Shown piece by piece: positions 52,684-62,426 of a stretch of DNA of 64,000 nucleotides (position 1 is the stretch's first letter; the number at the start of each line of letters is the position of its first letter). Position numbers and translations under genes: made by a program. The stretch is from Natrinema amylolyticum (lineage in GTDB: Archaea; Halobacteriota; Halobacteria; Halobacteriales; Natrialbaceae), in contig NZ_JAIWPJ010000004.1 of assembly GCF_020515625.1 (NCBI RefSeq), forward strand, positions 1 through 64,000, written 5' to 3'. The notes below the pieces were generated by a model. That model saw only the letters and a program-made list of their open reading frames with translations. It made no database searches and had not been told where the DNA came from.

Positions 52684-54297
52684 ATGGTCTTTGGTCTCGG
52701 GATGGTCGAAGTCGTGTTCTTCGCGGTACTGGCACTGTACGTCCTCGTCGGATTCATCCTCTTTCAGGTGATCGATATTCCGGAGGACTTCTACGTGATG
52801 GACAGGCAAGCTGGTGGCATCCTCATCGCCGGGACGCTGTTCGCATCCTTCATGAGCGCAAGTACGATGATGGGAATCGCCGGCATCGTGTACACGGAGG
52901 GCGCGGTGATGTGGCTGGCCATCTACGGCAGCTGGCCCGGACTAGTCGTCGGCATGTTGTACGTCGGCCGCCGGCTCCGCATGTTAGAAGACGTGACCGT
53001 ACCGGATTTCATCGGCGATCGCTATCAGAGCGAATCTGTTCGCGTCACGGCGACGCTGATCATGATGGTCGGGCTCGTCGGCTACGGCGTGATCCAGCTG
53101 ATCGGGGCCGGCTATCTTCTCTCGGGCGTCCTCAACGTCGTCGGATATCAGCAGATCGTACTCCTGTTCGGTGCGGCACTGCTCGTGTTCACCGTCGCCG
53201 GCGGGATGTACAGTGTCGTCGTGACGGACACACTCATGGCGGTGGCGATGGTCATTACCGGTCTCGTCCTCGCACCCATCGCTATCGGGCAAGCCGGCGG
53301 ACTGGAGGCGTTGACGACGACACTTCCGGCCGAGAATCCAGGCGTTCTGACCGTCGGTGGTGCGAACATGGACATGCCGCTGGGATGGCTCGTCGGACAA
53401 TGGATGCTGTGGTTCGCGTTCTTCATGGTCGCACCGTGGATCATCTCGCGAGCATTCCCTGCGAACAACGACTTCGATCTCATGACGGGGACGAACATCG
53501 CTACGCTCCTGTCGACCGTCGTCGTCACCGTGTTGTTCCTCGGCGTCTCCGCGACGTATCTGCTGAACTCGAGCATCGAGCCCGTCGACCTCGTCGTGAT
53601 CTGGATGTCTCGAGAGCTGGTTGGCCCGATCACCGGCGGGCTGGCCATCGCCGGTATCATGGCGGGAATCCTGTCGACGACGTCGACGATCTTCATCTAC
53701 GCCGGCTTCGGACTCTCGCGCGACCTCTTCGAACGGGCCGGCGGACGCGTCCTCTCCGAATCGCAGCGGCTCCTCGCCGCTCGCATCGCACAGATCGCTG
53801 TCGTCGCCGTCGTCACCCTCATCGCGCTGTTCGAGCCGCTCGGAATCTACTGGCTCGGCGCGTGGGCGGGCGCCCTGTTCGCCGTCGCGTGGGCCCCGAT
53901 GATCATCGCCGGACTCGAGTGGGAAGGTGCGAACAAGTACGGTGCGCTCGCGTCGATGATCGGCGGCTTCGGATCGTACGTTCTCCTCTACCAGCTTTCC
54001 CAAGTCTGGGGGACGATTACGATCCCGTTCATGCTCGATCCCGTCATTCCGGCACTGGCTATCTCGAGCGCGCTGATGATCGGCGTCTCGTTGGTGACTG
54101 AGACCACCAGCGAGGAGGTCGAATTCTTCCGCGATGTGAGCGATCGGGCCGTGAGCGAAGCGACCGTCGAACAGCTCTCTCAGTCGGAACTTCGCAAGAA
54201 GTACAACCGGGCGAAGTACTTCGCGATCGGCATCCTCGTCGTCGGCGTCGTGATCTACGCCTATCTCTTCCTAACCGTCTTCCTCCCGCTTCTCTGA
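52684..54297 (+). CDS. Sodium:solute symporter (SSS family)
   Basis: A 537-residue membrane transporter with about 13 predicted spans. The early VMDRQAGGILIAGTLFASFMSASTMMGIAG segment contains the sodium-site Ser/Thr residues of SSS proteins, and the later GIMAGILSTTSTIFIYAGFGLSRD (S-T-x-S-T type) matches helix 8 of the LeuT fold that completes the Na+ site. The C-terminus is a soluble helix of about 40 residues before a last span. Likely substrates in this context are organic acids (acetate, short- or branched-chain fatty acids or aromatic acids) that the adjacent CoA ligases activate. Confidence 0.85.
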   Translation: MVFGLGMVEVVFFAVLALYVLVGFILFQVIDIPEDFYVMDRQAGGILIAGTLFASFMSASTMMGIAGIVYTEGAVMWLAIYGSWPGLVVGMLYVGRRLRMLEDVTVPDFIGDRYQSESVRVTATLIMMVGLVGYGVIQLIGAGYLLSGVLNVVGYQQIVLLFGAALLVFTVAGGMYSVVVTDTLMAVAMVITGLVLAPIAIGQAGGLEALTTTLPAENPGVLTVGGANMDMPLGWLVGQWMLWFAFFMVAPWIISRAFPANNDFDLMTGTNIATLLSTVVVTVLFLGVSATYLLNSSIEPVDLVVIWMSRELVGPITGGLAIAGIMAGILSTTSTIFIYAGFGLSRDLFERAGGRVLSESQRLLAARIAQIAVVAVVTLIALFEPLGIYWLGAWAGALFAVAWAPMIIAGLEWEGANKYGALASMIGGFGSYVLLYQLSQVWGTITIPFMLDPVIPALAISSALMIGVSLVTETTSEEVEFFRDVSDRAVSEATVEQLSQSELRKKYNRAKYFAIGILVVGVVIYAYLFLTVFLPLL

Positions 54298-54436
54298 GGG
54301 GTGGTCCGTTTTTCCATCATTCGCCCTGTTGCTGGTCGAACGGACGCGGCCACCGCTCGAGTCAAAGCAGGGAAAATGATGATCGCGGAACGCACCTAGA
54401 AGTGCTTATCTGCCAGATAGTGCAGTTGTGAGTCGG

Positions 54437-56062
54437 TCAGTCGCCGCTCAGCGCGCCGCGCATCTCGGTGAACCGTTCCCGAAGCGTCTTCTTATCGAAT
54501 TTCCCGGTGCTTGTGCGAGGGATTTCGGAGACGATCTCGACCTCATCCGGGAGCCACCAACTGGGAAATCGGTCGTCGAGGTGGTCGCGCAACGCCTCCG
54601 AGGAGACGTCCGCGTCGTCGTGTAGGACGACGTAGCTCAACGGCCGTTCCTGCCAGCGCTCGTGCGGAACACCGACGACCGCCGCTTCCTTGACCGCATC
54701 GTGGGCCATCAGTTCGTTCTCGAGTTCGACCGACGAAATCCATTCGCCGCCGCTTTTGATGATGTCGCTCGTCCGATCGACGATGTCGATGTAGCCGTGT
54801 TCGTCCCAGGTCGCCACGTCGCCAGTCTTGAGCCAGCCGTCGTCGGTGAACGACTCCTCGTTGGCTTCCGGCCGATCGTGGTAGCGGTCGGCGACCCACG
54901 GGCCGCGTACCTGCACCTCGCCGAACGCTTCGCCGTCGCGAGCCACGTCCTCACCGTCCTCGTTCCGAACACGCATCTCGATACCGGGAACCGGAATCCC
55001 GGCCTTGGCCCGATACTCGTATCGCTCTTCGGAGGGGAGCGCCGCCGTCTCCGAGGTCAGCGTACTGATCGTCTGCAGCGGCGATGTCTCGGTCATACCA
55101 TACCCCTGCAACAGCGGCGCGTCGTACTCCTCGTCGTACGTCCGAATGAGCGATTCCGGCGGCGCACTCCCCCCGACGGTAATTCGATCGATGCTCGAGA
55201 TGTCCGCCTCGGGATGATCGTCTAAGTACTCCGCGAGGTCGATCCAGATCGTCGGGACGCCGGCGGACGCCGTCACTCCTTCCGACTCGATGAGCGTTGC
55301 GACGTTTTCCGGTGAGAGGTCGCCGCCGGGGAAGACGAGCTTGCTCCCGCTGAATGCGGCTGCGTACGGGAACCCCCACGCGTTCGCGTGGAACATCGGC
55401 ACCGCGACGAGGATCGTATCCCGTTGGCTGACGCGGTTCGTGTCGACGTGGCTGCACATCATACTGTGAAGATAGACCGCCCGGTGGGTGTACTGCACGC
55501 CCTTCGGTTTTCCCGTCGTCCCCGACGTGTAACAGATTCCGCACTCGGTCTCCTCGTCGATCTCCGGCCAGTCGTAGTCGGTCGGATGGCCCTCGAGGAG
55601 GTCCTCGTACGTGCAGATGGGATCGAGCGACGTCTCCGGGAGTTCGTCGTCGAGTACTACGTACTGCTCGACCGAATCTAGGTCATCGGCCAGGGGTTCG
55701 ACGATCTGGACGAAATCCGGATCGAGGAAGACGACGCGATCCTTGGCGTCGGTGAAGAGATACTCGAGGTGTTCCTCCGGCAGGCGGTGATTGACCATGT
55801 GCATACTTCGGCCGCTGCACGCCGGTCCGTAGTAGAGCTCGAAGTGGCGGTAGTGGTTCGCCGCCATCGTCGCTACGCGGTCTCCCTGTTCAACGCCGAG
55901 TTCGTCGAGGGCGTGTGCGAGCTGACAGATCCGCTCGTACGCATCCCGATACGTGTAGCGATGAGAGGATCCGTCTGCTCTGCTCGTCACGAGATCTCTG
56001 TCCGGAAAGAGCGTGACAGCGCGCTCGAGCAACTGTTGCACCGTCAGTTCAGTGTCCATCAT
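54437..56062 (-). CDS. Acyl-CoA ligase (long-chain-type AMP-forming), first copy
   Basis: A 541-residue AMP-forming acyl-CoA synthetase of the FadD-like haloarchaeal type. It has the P-loop-like YTSGTTGKPKGVQYTHRAV near 190, the A5 region (LLQGYGMTETSPLQ), the A7/A8 hinge (WLKTGDVATWDEHGYIDIVDR) and A10 with the catalytic Lys in GKFDKKTLRE near the end. It forms acyl-adenylate then the CoA ester. Two consecutive ATGs (56062, 56059) follow a T-rich box GGTTTTTTAG at leaderless distance. Convergent with the symporter gene. Chain-length preference cannot be judged. Confidence 0.87.
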   Translation of the reverse strand: MMDTELTVQQLLERAVTLFPDRDLVTSRADGSSHRYTYRDAYERICQLAHALDELGVEQGDRVATMAANHYRHFELYYGPACSGRSMHMVNHRLPEEHLEYLFTDAKDRVVFLDPDFVQIVEPLADDLDSVEQYVVLDDELPETSLDPICTYEDLLEGHPTDYDWPEIDEETECGICYTSGTTGKPKGVQYTHRAVYLHSMMCSHVDTNRVSQRDTILVAVPMFHANAWGFPYAAAFSGSKLVFPGGDLSPENVATLIESEGVTASAGVPTIWIDLAEYLDDHPEADISSIDRITVGGSAPPESLIRTYDEEYDAPLLQGYGMTETSPLQTISTLTSETAALPSEERYEYRAKAGIPVPGIEMRVRNEDGEDVARDGEAFGEVQVRGPWVADRYHDRPEANEESFTDDGWLKTGDVATWDEHGYIDIVDRTSDIIKSGGEWISSVELENELMAHDAVKEAAVVGVPHERWQERPLSYVVLHDDADVSSEALRDHLDDRFPSWWLPDEVEIVSEIPRTSTGKFDKKTLRERFTEMRGALSGD

Positions 56063-56487
56063 AGGCGTGCTATCGATTGTCTATACCACACTAAAAAACC
56101 CTATCACTTCTGATCTCTGTGAGAGCGAGTGGGGAATCGTCTCGAGAGCAACTGTATCGATCGTTGCTAGGTACGAAAACAGAGTCGGAAAAGGCAGGCG
56201 GGAAGTACGGTAGTAATGGGCTATGTTCGTTATTATTTCGGACGATAGCGAGTGACGATCTGAACTTGCAAATAGTATGCGTGGGTCAGTCAGCAACGAT
56301 GGGAGTGGTGAGTGAGACGGTACGCCGCCCGCACTGTCGAGAGCATTTGCTCTTCTGACGCAGAAATCGAGATTCGGATCGGTATACGAACTGGCGATCC
56401 AACGAACGTTCCTTCAACCGAGAACGACCGTGAGGGAGTACTGAAACGAACGAATTCCGTGCTGGCAATACGACGCGTCGAGACGGA
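56063..56487. other. Intergenic region between two acyl-CoA ligase genes
   Basis: No gene seen. It contains the promoter of the ligase gene at 54437-56062 (T-run on the minus strand near 56087-56096), with TTATTATTTC around 56231 as another AT-rich patch. Confidence 0.5.
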
Positions 56488-58017
56488 CTACTTCAGGTCT
56501 TCTTTGACGATCTTTCCGGTCGGATTGCGCGGCAGTTCGTCGTGGAATTCGACCTCGCGGGGTTTCTTGAAGTCGGCGATACGGTTTCCGACGTACTCCG
56601 TGACCTCCTCGGCGGTCATCGTCTCTCCATCGTGGAGGACCACGGCCGCTTTCACCCGTTCGGTCCACTCTTCGTCCGGAACGCCGACGACGGCTGCCTC
56701 GGAAATGCTCGCGTGTTCGTGAAGCACTTCTTCGATTTCCGCGGGGTGGATGTTCTCTCCACCGGAAATAATCATATCATCGTGTCGTCCAACGAAATAC
56801 AGGAACCCGTCCTCGTCCCGGCGTACGAGATCTGACGAGACGAAATACCCCTCATCGTCGAACACCTCCTCGGTCTTTTCGGGCATTCCGAGGTACTTTT
56901 TGAACGTTGTCGGTCCGCGGTACGCGATCCGCCCGATTTCACCGGGTTCGACCTCCTCGCCCGCATCGTCGACGACTTTGACCGCGACGTTGACGATCGG
57001 CTTTCCGATGCTCTCGGGCTTTTCGAGCGCGTTCTGTGGATCGAGGAGACAGGTGACCGGGGACATCTCGGTCTGACCGAACACCTCGTAGAGGTTCGCG
57101 TCGAACGAATCGATAATTTCCTCCTTGAGTTCCTCTCCGGACGGTGCCGCACCGGTCATGTAATGGTCGAACGAACTGAGATCGTAGTCGTCGAACCCGT
57201 CGACGTTCAGCAGTGCGCGGCTCATCATCGGAACGAAGAACGAGCCGGTGATGTCCTCGGCGTCGATAACGTCCATCACCCGAACCGGATCGAAATCGTT
57301 CATCAGATACGTCGTCGACCCACAGTAGAAGGTGTTGTTGAACAGTGCGAACGCCGCGATATGGAAGAGCGGTGTGACGACGAGGAACCTGTCCTCGTTC
57401 TCACCGAAGTTACAGCTGTACACCGTGTTCACCGAGTTCTGAATGACGTTATCGTGCGTGAGAACGCAGCCCTTCGGCTTTCCCGTCGTTCCACTGGTGT
57501 ACATGAGTGCAGCGTCGTCGAGACGGTTCGGAACGACTTCGACCCGGTCGTCGGAGACGCCTTCACAGGCGGCGCGGAACCCGTCAGCGAAGTCGGGCAC
57601 GTCCGCACCGAGGTACAGGTACTCCTCGATTCGCGTCTCTGACTGCGACGCGACCGCCGAGATCGTCCCTTTCGCGTCGCTATCGAAGACACAGAACTCC
57701 GCATCGCTGTCTCTGAGGACGTAACTGACTTCGTCGTCTTTGAACCGATGGTTGATCGGAACCGGGAGTGCACCGAGTTTCATCGCGGCGTAGTACGTCT
57801 GTATGGTCTCCGGATGGTTCTGCATGTAGACCGCGACCCGGTCTCCGTCCGAGACGCCGCGACTCGAGAGCATCCGCGCGATTCGGTTCACTCGGTCGTC
57901 GAACTCGCGGAACGTGATCACGTCTCGGTCGCCGCCGGTGAGGGTCACGAGGCAATCGTCGTCCGGATATTTTCGCGCATTCGTCACAGCGATGTCTCCG
58001 AGGGTCAAGCCGTCCAT
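56488..58017 (-). CDS. Acyl-CoA ligase (AMP-forming), second copy
   Basis: A 509-residue adenylate-forming ligase. It has LMYTSGTTGKPKGCVLTHDN near 170, the A5 motif VFGQTEMSPVTC, the hinge YFVSSDLVRRDEDGFLYFVGR and the A10 lysine in NPTGKIVKEDLK at the very end, which is short and ends just after the catalytic Lys. The GGENIHPAEIEEVL segment and the MYTSGTTG motif resemble short/medium-chain and aromatic acyl-CoA synthetases. ATG 58017 is preceded by AAATATTATAG about 28 bases upstream, a leaderless pattern. It has its own promoter and is not closely related to the other two ligases, so it probably activates a different acid. Confidence 0.87.
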   Translation of the reverse strand: MDGLTLGDIAVTNARKYPDDDCLVTLTGGDRDVITFREFDDRVNRIARMLSSRGVSDGDRVAVYMQNHPETIQTYYAAMKLGALPVPINHRFKDDEVSYVLRDSDAEFCVFDSDAKGTISAVASQSETRIEEYLYLGADVPDFADGFRAACEGVSDDRVEVVPNRLDDAALMYTSGTTGKPKGCVLTHDNVIQNSVNTVYSCNFGENEDRFLVVTPLFHIAAFALFNNTFYCGSTTYLMNDFDPVRVMDVIDAEDITGSFFVPMMSRALLNVDGFDDYDLSSFDHYMTGAAPSGEELKEEIIDSFDANLYEVFGQTEMSPVTCLLDPQNALEKPESIGKPIVNVAVKVVDDAGEEVEPGEIGRIAYRGPTTFKKYLGMPEKTEEVFDDEGYFVSSDLVRRDEDGFLYFVGRHDDMIISGGENIHPAEIEEVLHEHASISEAAVVGVPDEEWTERVKAAVVLHDGETMTAEEVTEYVGNRIADFKKPREVEFHDELPRNPTGKIVKEDLK

Positions 58018-58460
58018 AGTCGCAATCTATCCGGTGCCACTATAATATTTTTCACGGGCTACTTCGACTGCCCCGGTCGCGACGCTCACCGCGTCCCGAT
58101 CGCTCGATCGCTCGAGCAGTTCCTCTCGAATCAGTCGATTATTGGCCTCAGCGAACCGATTCATAACCCTGAGTGAAGCCGTTTGAGATCTGCTATCCGG
58201 AGGAGTAAATAACGTCCTGAGAGTGTTATTACCCGACCGTCCCGAAGGCCGAGATATGTCCAGCCAAACCACGGGCTTGTTTGTTACACGATAGCACAGT
58301 AGTGAACAGCCTCGGGGTCAAGCCCCGAGGCACTCGACCTGTTCCGCCTGTAGACACGATTCGAACGCGCTGGGAAACGGCGAAAACGGCGTTCGGACGA
58401 ACTATCGATCGTTCGATCCGCAGACGCAGGGATTCGTCACTGAACCGGTCAGTGACGTCC
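58018..58460. other. Intergenic DNA with IS-end hairpin
   Basis: No gene. It holds a strong hairpin at 58310-58330 and the junction at which the acyl-CoA dehydrogenase fragment begins, so it looks like the scar of an insertion or deletion that removed the first two thirds of that gene. Confidence 0.45.
58310..58330. repeat. Perfect GC-rich hairpin, probable IS200/IS605 end
   Basis: Arms CCTCGGGG (58310-58317) and CCCCGAGG (58323-58330) pair over 8 bases around TCAAG. Such hairpins occur at the ends of haloarchaeal IS200/IS605 elements. The TnpB remnant at 60180-60420 lies 2 kb downstream, separated by other genes. Confidence 0.4.
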
Positions 58461-58877
58461 CTCGGACGCGGTCGCGTCGAGATCGGCTGCGCGGAGTGGC
58501 TGCTCGACGAGGCCACGACCTACGCGAACGAGCGCGAAGCGTTCGACGAGCGGATCGGCCAATATCAGGCGATATCGCACAAGATCGCTCGCGGACAAGC
58601 GAACGCGCTGGCGGCCGACGCCGTCGGACTCAAATGCGCCTGGCTGCTCGATCAGGGCGAGCCGGCAATCGCCGAGTCGTCGATCCTCAAGTGGTTCGCC
58701 AGCAACGCCTTCTGGGAGACCGCCGACGACGTCGTCCAGATTCACGGTGCCAACGGCCTCGCCGAGGAGAACCCGTTCATGGACCGCCTCCACCGCGTCC
58801 GGATCCAACGAGTCGTCGAGGGGACCGACGAAATTCAGCTCGACACGATCGCCAAACAGTACGGCGTGGAGACGTAG
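58461..58877 (+). pseudogene. Acyl-CoA dehydrogenase, C-terminal fragment
   Basis: About 138 codons encode the C-terminal helical domain of an acyl-CoA dehydrogenase: LGRGRVEIG, YANEREAFDERIGQYQAISH, the SSILKWFASNAFWETADDVV segment and HGANGLAEENPFMDRLHRVR with the final VEGTDEIQLDTIAKQYG. The FAD- and substrate-binding N-terminal and middle domains are missing; upstream sequence is non-coding and contains a hairpin. The domain cannot work alone, so this is a truncated gene. The catalytic Glu of this subgroup would be in the VEGTDEIQ segment, which is intact. Confidence 0.8.
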
Positions 58878-59168
58878 GCCGGGAGACGGAGCGAGGAACT
58901 CGAGCGCACTGACCGGGGCGCGGCCCCGCCGATACGTATCGGCTTCGATCAGACCGTCCCACGATTATCGAACGCCGTCGGCCACCGGTTCGATCGGCGA
59001 GCGGTATCCCGTTCCGTTCCGAATTTCGGGACCCGGCATCGGAACGCGTCGAGGCACGACCGACCCGCCGGCGGGCGAAGGAGCCCTCTCGCTACACAGC
59101 GGCGCATCTATAGGATTGCTTTGCCGCTAATCGAAACTTATCCATCGTGGATCACCGTATCTAGCGGC

Positions 59169-60158
59169 ATGAGTGAACCGAATCGGACCGCTAGGAACGA
59201 TCTCAACGCGACGGTCCACCGGCTGGAATTCTCCGTCGATTGGGCGCCGGGTCACGCGGCGGCGTACGTGATTTCGGGTAACGAGCCGATCCTCATCGAC
59301 GCGGGTACGCCCGGTGAGCGCGGCTCCGAGGAACTACGCGCTGAACTCGGCGACCACGGATACGATCCATCGGACATCGAACACGTGGTGCTTACGCACG
59401 GGCACACGGATCACGTCGGCCAGACGCCGACGCTGCTCGAGGCCGGGTCGCCGACCGTTTACGCGCCGAGACAACTCCGAGATCGATACGAGCGAGAGAT
59501 GGAGACGGTCGCCGAGAGGACGCGAGCGAATCTACTCGAGGCCGGACTCGAACCCGAATATCTCGAGTCCGCAAGCGAACGCTTGCTTTCCGCTCACCGC
59601 ACGGTGCGCGAATCGCTTCCCGAAGACGCGGTCGACGTCTGGATCGATGACGACCCGTTCACCGTCGGGACGCACGAAATGGAACCGATATATTCACCGG
59701 GACACCACATCAGTCACGTCTGCTTCGGAACGACGCTCGACGGTGACCGAGTCGTTTTCTCCGGCGACATGGCGATGGAACCGTTCCGCGCGCCGTCGCT
59801 ACTCGTCAACTTCGACGACGGTGTCGAGGACAGCATCCGACTGTTTCGCGCGACGTTAGAGCGCCTCAAGACGTATCGGTTCGAACGGGTGTTCCCGGGT
59901 CATGGTCCGGTACACGACCGATACGATGAGTGTCTCGACCGATCAATCGCCGATCTGGAGTCCAAACTCGAGCGGTGCCTCGAGCGGCTCGAATCGGACC
60001 GAGCGACGGCCTTTCAGATCGCGACGGACAGAGCGGGCACGGAGCGTGGGATCAGTCGAATCTTCGCAGAGACCGTCGGACTCGTCGAATATCTCGAGGA
60101 TCGAGGGGACGTCCGGAGCGTTCTCGAGGATGGCGTTCGATTCTACGAGAGTACGTGA
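59169..60158 (+). CDS. Metallo-beta-lactamase-fold hydrolase
   Basis: A 329-residue MBL-fold protein. The metal motif is THGHTDHVG (H77, H79, D81, H82), with a further His in YSPGHHISH and the bridging Asp in FSGDMAME, then His in FPGHGPVHD, a complete glyoxalase-II-like ligand set. The C-terminal 80 residues form an all-helical domain typical of MBL hydrolases acting on CoA thioesters or lactones. Located among acyl-CoA genes, it may be an acyl-CoA thioesterase, but this is inference. The start is ATG 59169, with AACTTATCC near 59134-59142 as TATA box; the open frame upstream is not supported. Confidence 0.83.
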   Translation: MSEPNRTARNDLNATVHRLEFSVDWAPGHAAAYVISGNEPILIDAGTPGERGSEELRAELGDHGYDPSDIEHVVLTHGHTDHVGQTPTLLEAGSPTVYAPRQLRDRYEREMETVAERTRANLLEAGLEPEYLESASERLLSAHRTVRESLPEDAVDVWIDDDPFTVGTHEMEPIYSPGHHISHVCFGTTLDGDRVVFSGDMAMEPFRAPSLLVNFDDGVEDSIRLFRATLERLKTYRFERVFPGHGPVHDRYDECLDRSIADLESKLERCLERLESDRATAFQIATDRAGTERGISRIFAETVGLVEYLEDRGDVRSVLEDGVRFYEST

Positions 60159-60179
60159 ACTACCCCACGTTTGTGTTGT

Positions 60180-60420
60180 CGATTCCGATCGTACCGCGTC
60201 CCGATATTCTTCGCGGCGTTGTAGTCCGTGTTGACCTCGTAGTCAGACTTCTGGCAAAGAACTGCTCGCCGGAGCGGGCTATCCCGTGCGTGAACCCACA
60301 GACAGTCCGAAAACAGCGTTGTGACGTGTGGTTCGGCTCGACTTGTTCCACGGAGACACCGCGTTTCAGGACTTTGTACTCGACATACTCAGACAGGCGT
60401 CGAAACGCCATGGTCTCCTC
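60180..60420 (-). pseudogene. TnpB (IS200/IS605 OrfB) C-terminal remnant
   Basis: On the minus strand from about 60420: [35 protein letters not shown], then a zinc-knuckle-like [14 protein letters not shown] and, after a frameshift, a piece reading [20 protein letters not shown]. These are the closing blocks of TnpB proteins (YVEYKA..RGV.V..V.P.HTSQ.CS.CG, zinc finger, [11 protein letters not shown]). The second zinc-finger half is lost at the frameshift. The remnant lies between the MBL and ligase genes, whose promoters flank it. Confidence 0.7.
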
Positions 60421-60535
60421 GGTATCGATAGTGTCGCGTACCGAATCGGTCACATCCTCATCGGGATCTGTCCTATCCCGATCCGTTCTTTCGGGAAACA
60501 TATATCACGTTGCGTGTTGTCATTCCACAGCACAT

Positions 60536-62194
60536 ATGGAACTGCACGACCCGGATCTGATCGCCGAATACGAGGAGGCAGGCGCTTGGGGCGATGAGAC
60601 GCTACTCGATCAATTCGCGGAGACTGTCGCACGCCACCCTGATCGGACGGCCGTCGTAGATCCACCGAACGCACACGAACTGGTCGACCGAGAGCCCGAG
60701 CGACTGACGTATGCGGAACTATCCGACGCCGTTGACGCCGTCGCAGTATCGCTGCGCGACCAAGGTATCGGGAAGAACGATTTCGTCGTCATGCAGTTAC
60801 CAAACACGTGGGAATCGGCTATGCTGTACCTGGCGGTCGCTAGGGCGGGAGCGATCACGTCGCCGATGCCGATTCAATGGCGCCGACACGAACTCGAGCA
60901 CGTAGTCGGCGTAACGGACGCCGTCGCCTACGTGGGTCCGCAGGAATTCAACGGGTTCGATCACGTCGAGATGGCGACGGCGTTCGCAGAGGATTCCGAA
61001 ACGCTCGAGCGGATCCTCTCGCTTTCGGATATTCAGGAGTTTGCGACCGCCGATCCGGATACATCGGCATTAGAAGATATCGAGATCGGTGCCAACGAGG
61101 TGTTCAATCTTCAGTGGACGTCCGGGACGACTGCGGATCCGAAGGCGTGTCCGATGACGCACAACAATTGGCAGTCGAATCCGACACCACCGCTTTGCGA
61201 TATGAACGAGGGTGATGTCGTTCTCTGTGCGGCGCCGTTAGTCAACATGACAGCGCTCGGTGTGAACTATGTCCCGTGGCTGCTCACGAGCGGTACGCTC
61301 GTACTCCACCACCCGATCGATCTGGGGCTCATGGTAGAGCAGATGCAAGACGAGGGCGTCACGTTTACTATTCTAGTACCGACGATGCTGAACCAATTGC
61401 TCAAACACCCTGATGTCGACGAGTTCGATCTGAGCAGCGTCGAAACGATCACAACCGGATCAGCTGCGCCGTCGGAATGGGCGATGCAGGAGTTCGACGA
61501 GCGATGGGGGATCGAAATTATCAATATCTGGGGTCAAAATGAGGGTACCTCCGCCATCAGCGGCCCGAAGACGACACCGTTGGAGCGGCGTGCGACGGAT
61601 TTCCCGCGATTCGCAGCGGATGTCGACTGGGGAATCGACGACCCGCGGATCGATACCGTCGACATACGAATCGTCGATCCGGAAAGCGGCGACGAGTTGA
61701 CGGAACCCGGCGAGGTTGGTGAGGTCGCGTTTCAGGGGCCGGGGCTCATGGCGGGCTATTACAACCAACCCGAACTCACCGAAAACGCGTTTGACGAAGA
61801 CGGGTACTTCCACACCGGTGACCTGTTCCGGGTCGAAGAAGACGACTACATGAGTTTCTTCGACCGAAAAAAAGACGTCATCATCCGGGGTGGGTTCACG
61901 ATCAGCGCGAAAGAAGTGGAGAACATCGTCATCGAACACCCGAAAGTGGCGGACGCGGCCGTTGTCGGCGAACCCCACGACGACCTCGGAGAGCGCGTCG
62001 CGGTCTTCGCCGTACCGCAACCCGACACGGAACTCGAACTTGAAGACATCACGGAGTACATGGGTGACGATGTCGCCGTTTATAAGCGACCGGAGCGACT
62101 GGAAGTCGTCGACGAAATCCCGAGGAACCCGGTCGGGAAGATCGTCAAAACTGCCCTCCGAGACCGACTGGAGGCAGCCGAACCCGCTAACTGA
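60536..62194 (+). CDS. Acyl-CoA ligase (AMP-forming), third copy
   Basis: A 552-residue adenylate-forming ligase. The core motif is LQWTSGTTADPKACPMTHNN, slightly altered from the usual TSGTTGxPKG (Ala-Asp replace Gly at the tip). The A5 segment is NIWGQNEGTSAIS, the hinge GYFHTGDLFRVEEDDYMSFFDR, and the A10 lysine is in NPVGKIVKTALRDR. It resembles the haloarchaeal cyclohexanecarboxylate/long-chain ligase group more than the other two. The start is ATG 60536 with TATA-like ACATATATC at about 60499-60507 and a 4-base leader; the frame is open upstream through the TnpB remnant but without coding signs. Followed by an rdfA remnant. Confidence 0.85.
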   Translation: MELHDPDLIAEYEEAGAWGDETLLDQFAETVARHPDRTAVVDPPNAHELVDREPERLTYAELSDAVDAVAVSLRDQGIGKNDFVVMQLPNTWESAMLYLAVARAGAITSPMPIQWRRHELEHVVGVTDAVAYVGPQEFNGFDHVEMATAFAEDSETLERILSLSDIQEFATADPDTSALEDIEIGANEVFNLQWTSGTTADPKACPMTHNNWQSNPTPPLCDMNEGDVVLCAAPLVNMTALGVNYVPWLLTSGTLVLHHPIDLGLMVEQMQDEGVTFTILVPTMLNQLLKHPDVDEFDLSSVETITTGSAAPSEWAMQEFDERWGIEIINIWGQNEGTSAISGPKTTPLERRATDFPRFAADVDWGIDDPRIDTVDIRIVDPESGDELTEPGEVGEVAFQGPGLMAGYYNQPELTENAFDEDGYFHTGDLFRVEEDDYMSFFDRKKDVIIRGGFTISAKEVENIVIEHPKVADAAVVGEPHDDLGERVAVFAVPQPDTELELEDITEYMGDDVAVYKRPERLEVVDEIPRNPVGKIVKTALRDRLEAAEPAN

Positions 62195-62197
62195 GGG

Positions 62198-62245
62198 TTC
62201 CGAATACTGGATGAATACGGGGTGAAGCGATACGAGGAGAGGTGA
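62198..62245 (+). pseudogene. Tiny remnant of a second rdfA-type gene
   Basis: Directly after the ligase stop, codons FRILDEYGVKRYEER followed by TGA match residues VCRVLDEYGMERYEER of the RdfA-type protein encoded at 45557 (11 of the last 14 positions identical). The rest of the gene is absent, so this is a fragment left by recombination or deletion. Confidence 0.55.
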
Positions 62246-62426
62246 TTGATTTCTTCACAGCGTCGGAAACTGCTGGGTGGAGCGAATGGGGACCGTTGAA
62301 TATCGGATTGTACGGCCTTGTATATACCACAGGAGATCGCACGATGCGAGATACCGAACCGACTACTAGGTGCGACGATGAGGTGCGTATCGGGATGCGA
62401 CCCTCTCGAGATTCCGATCGGAGTAG

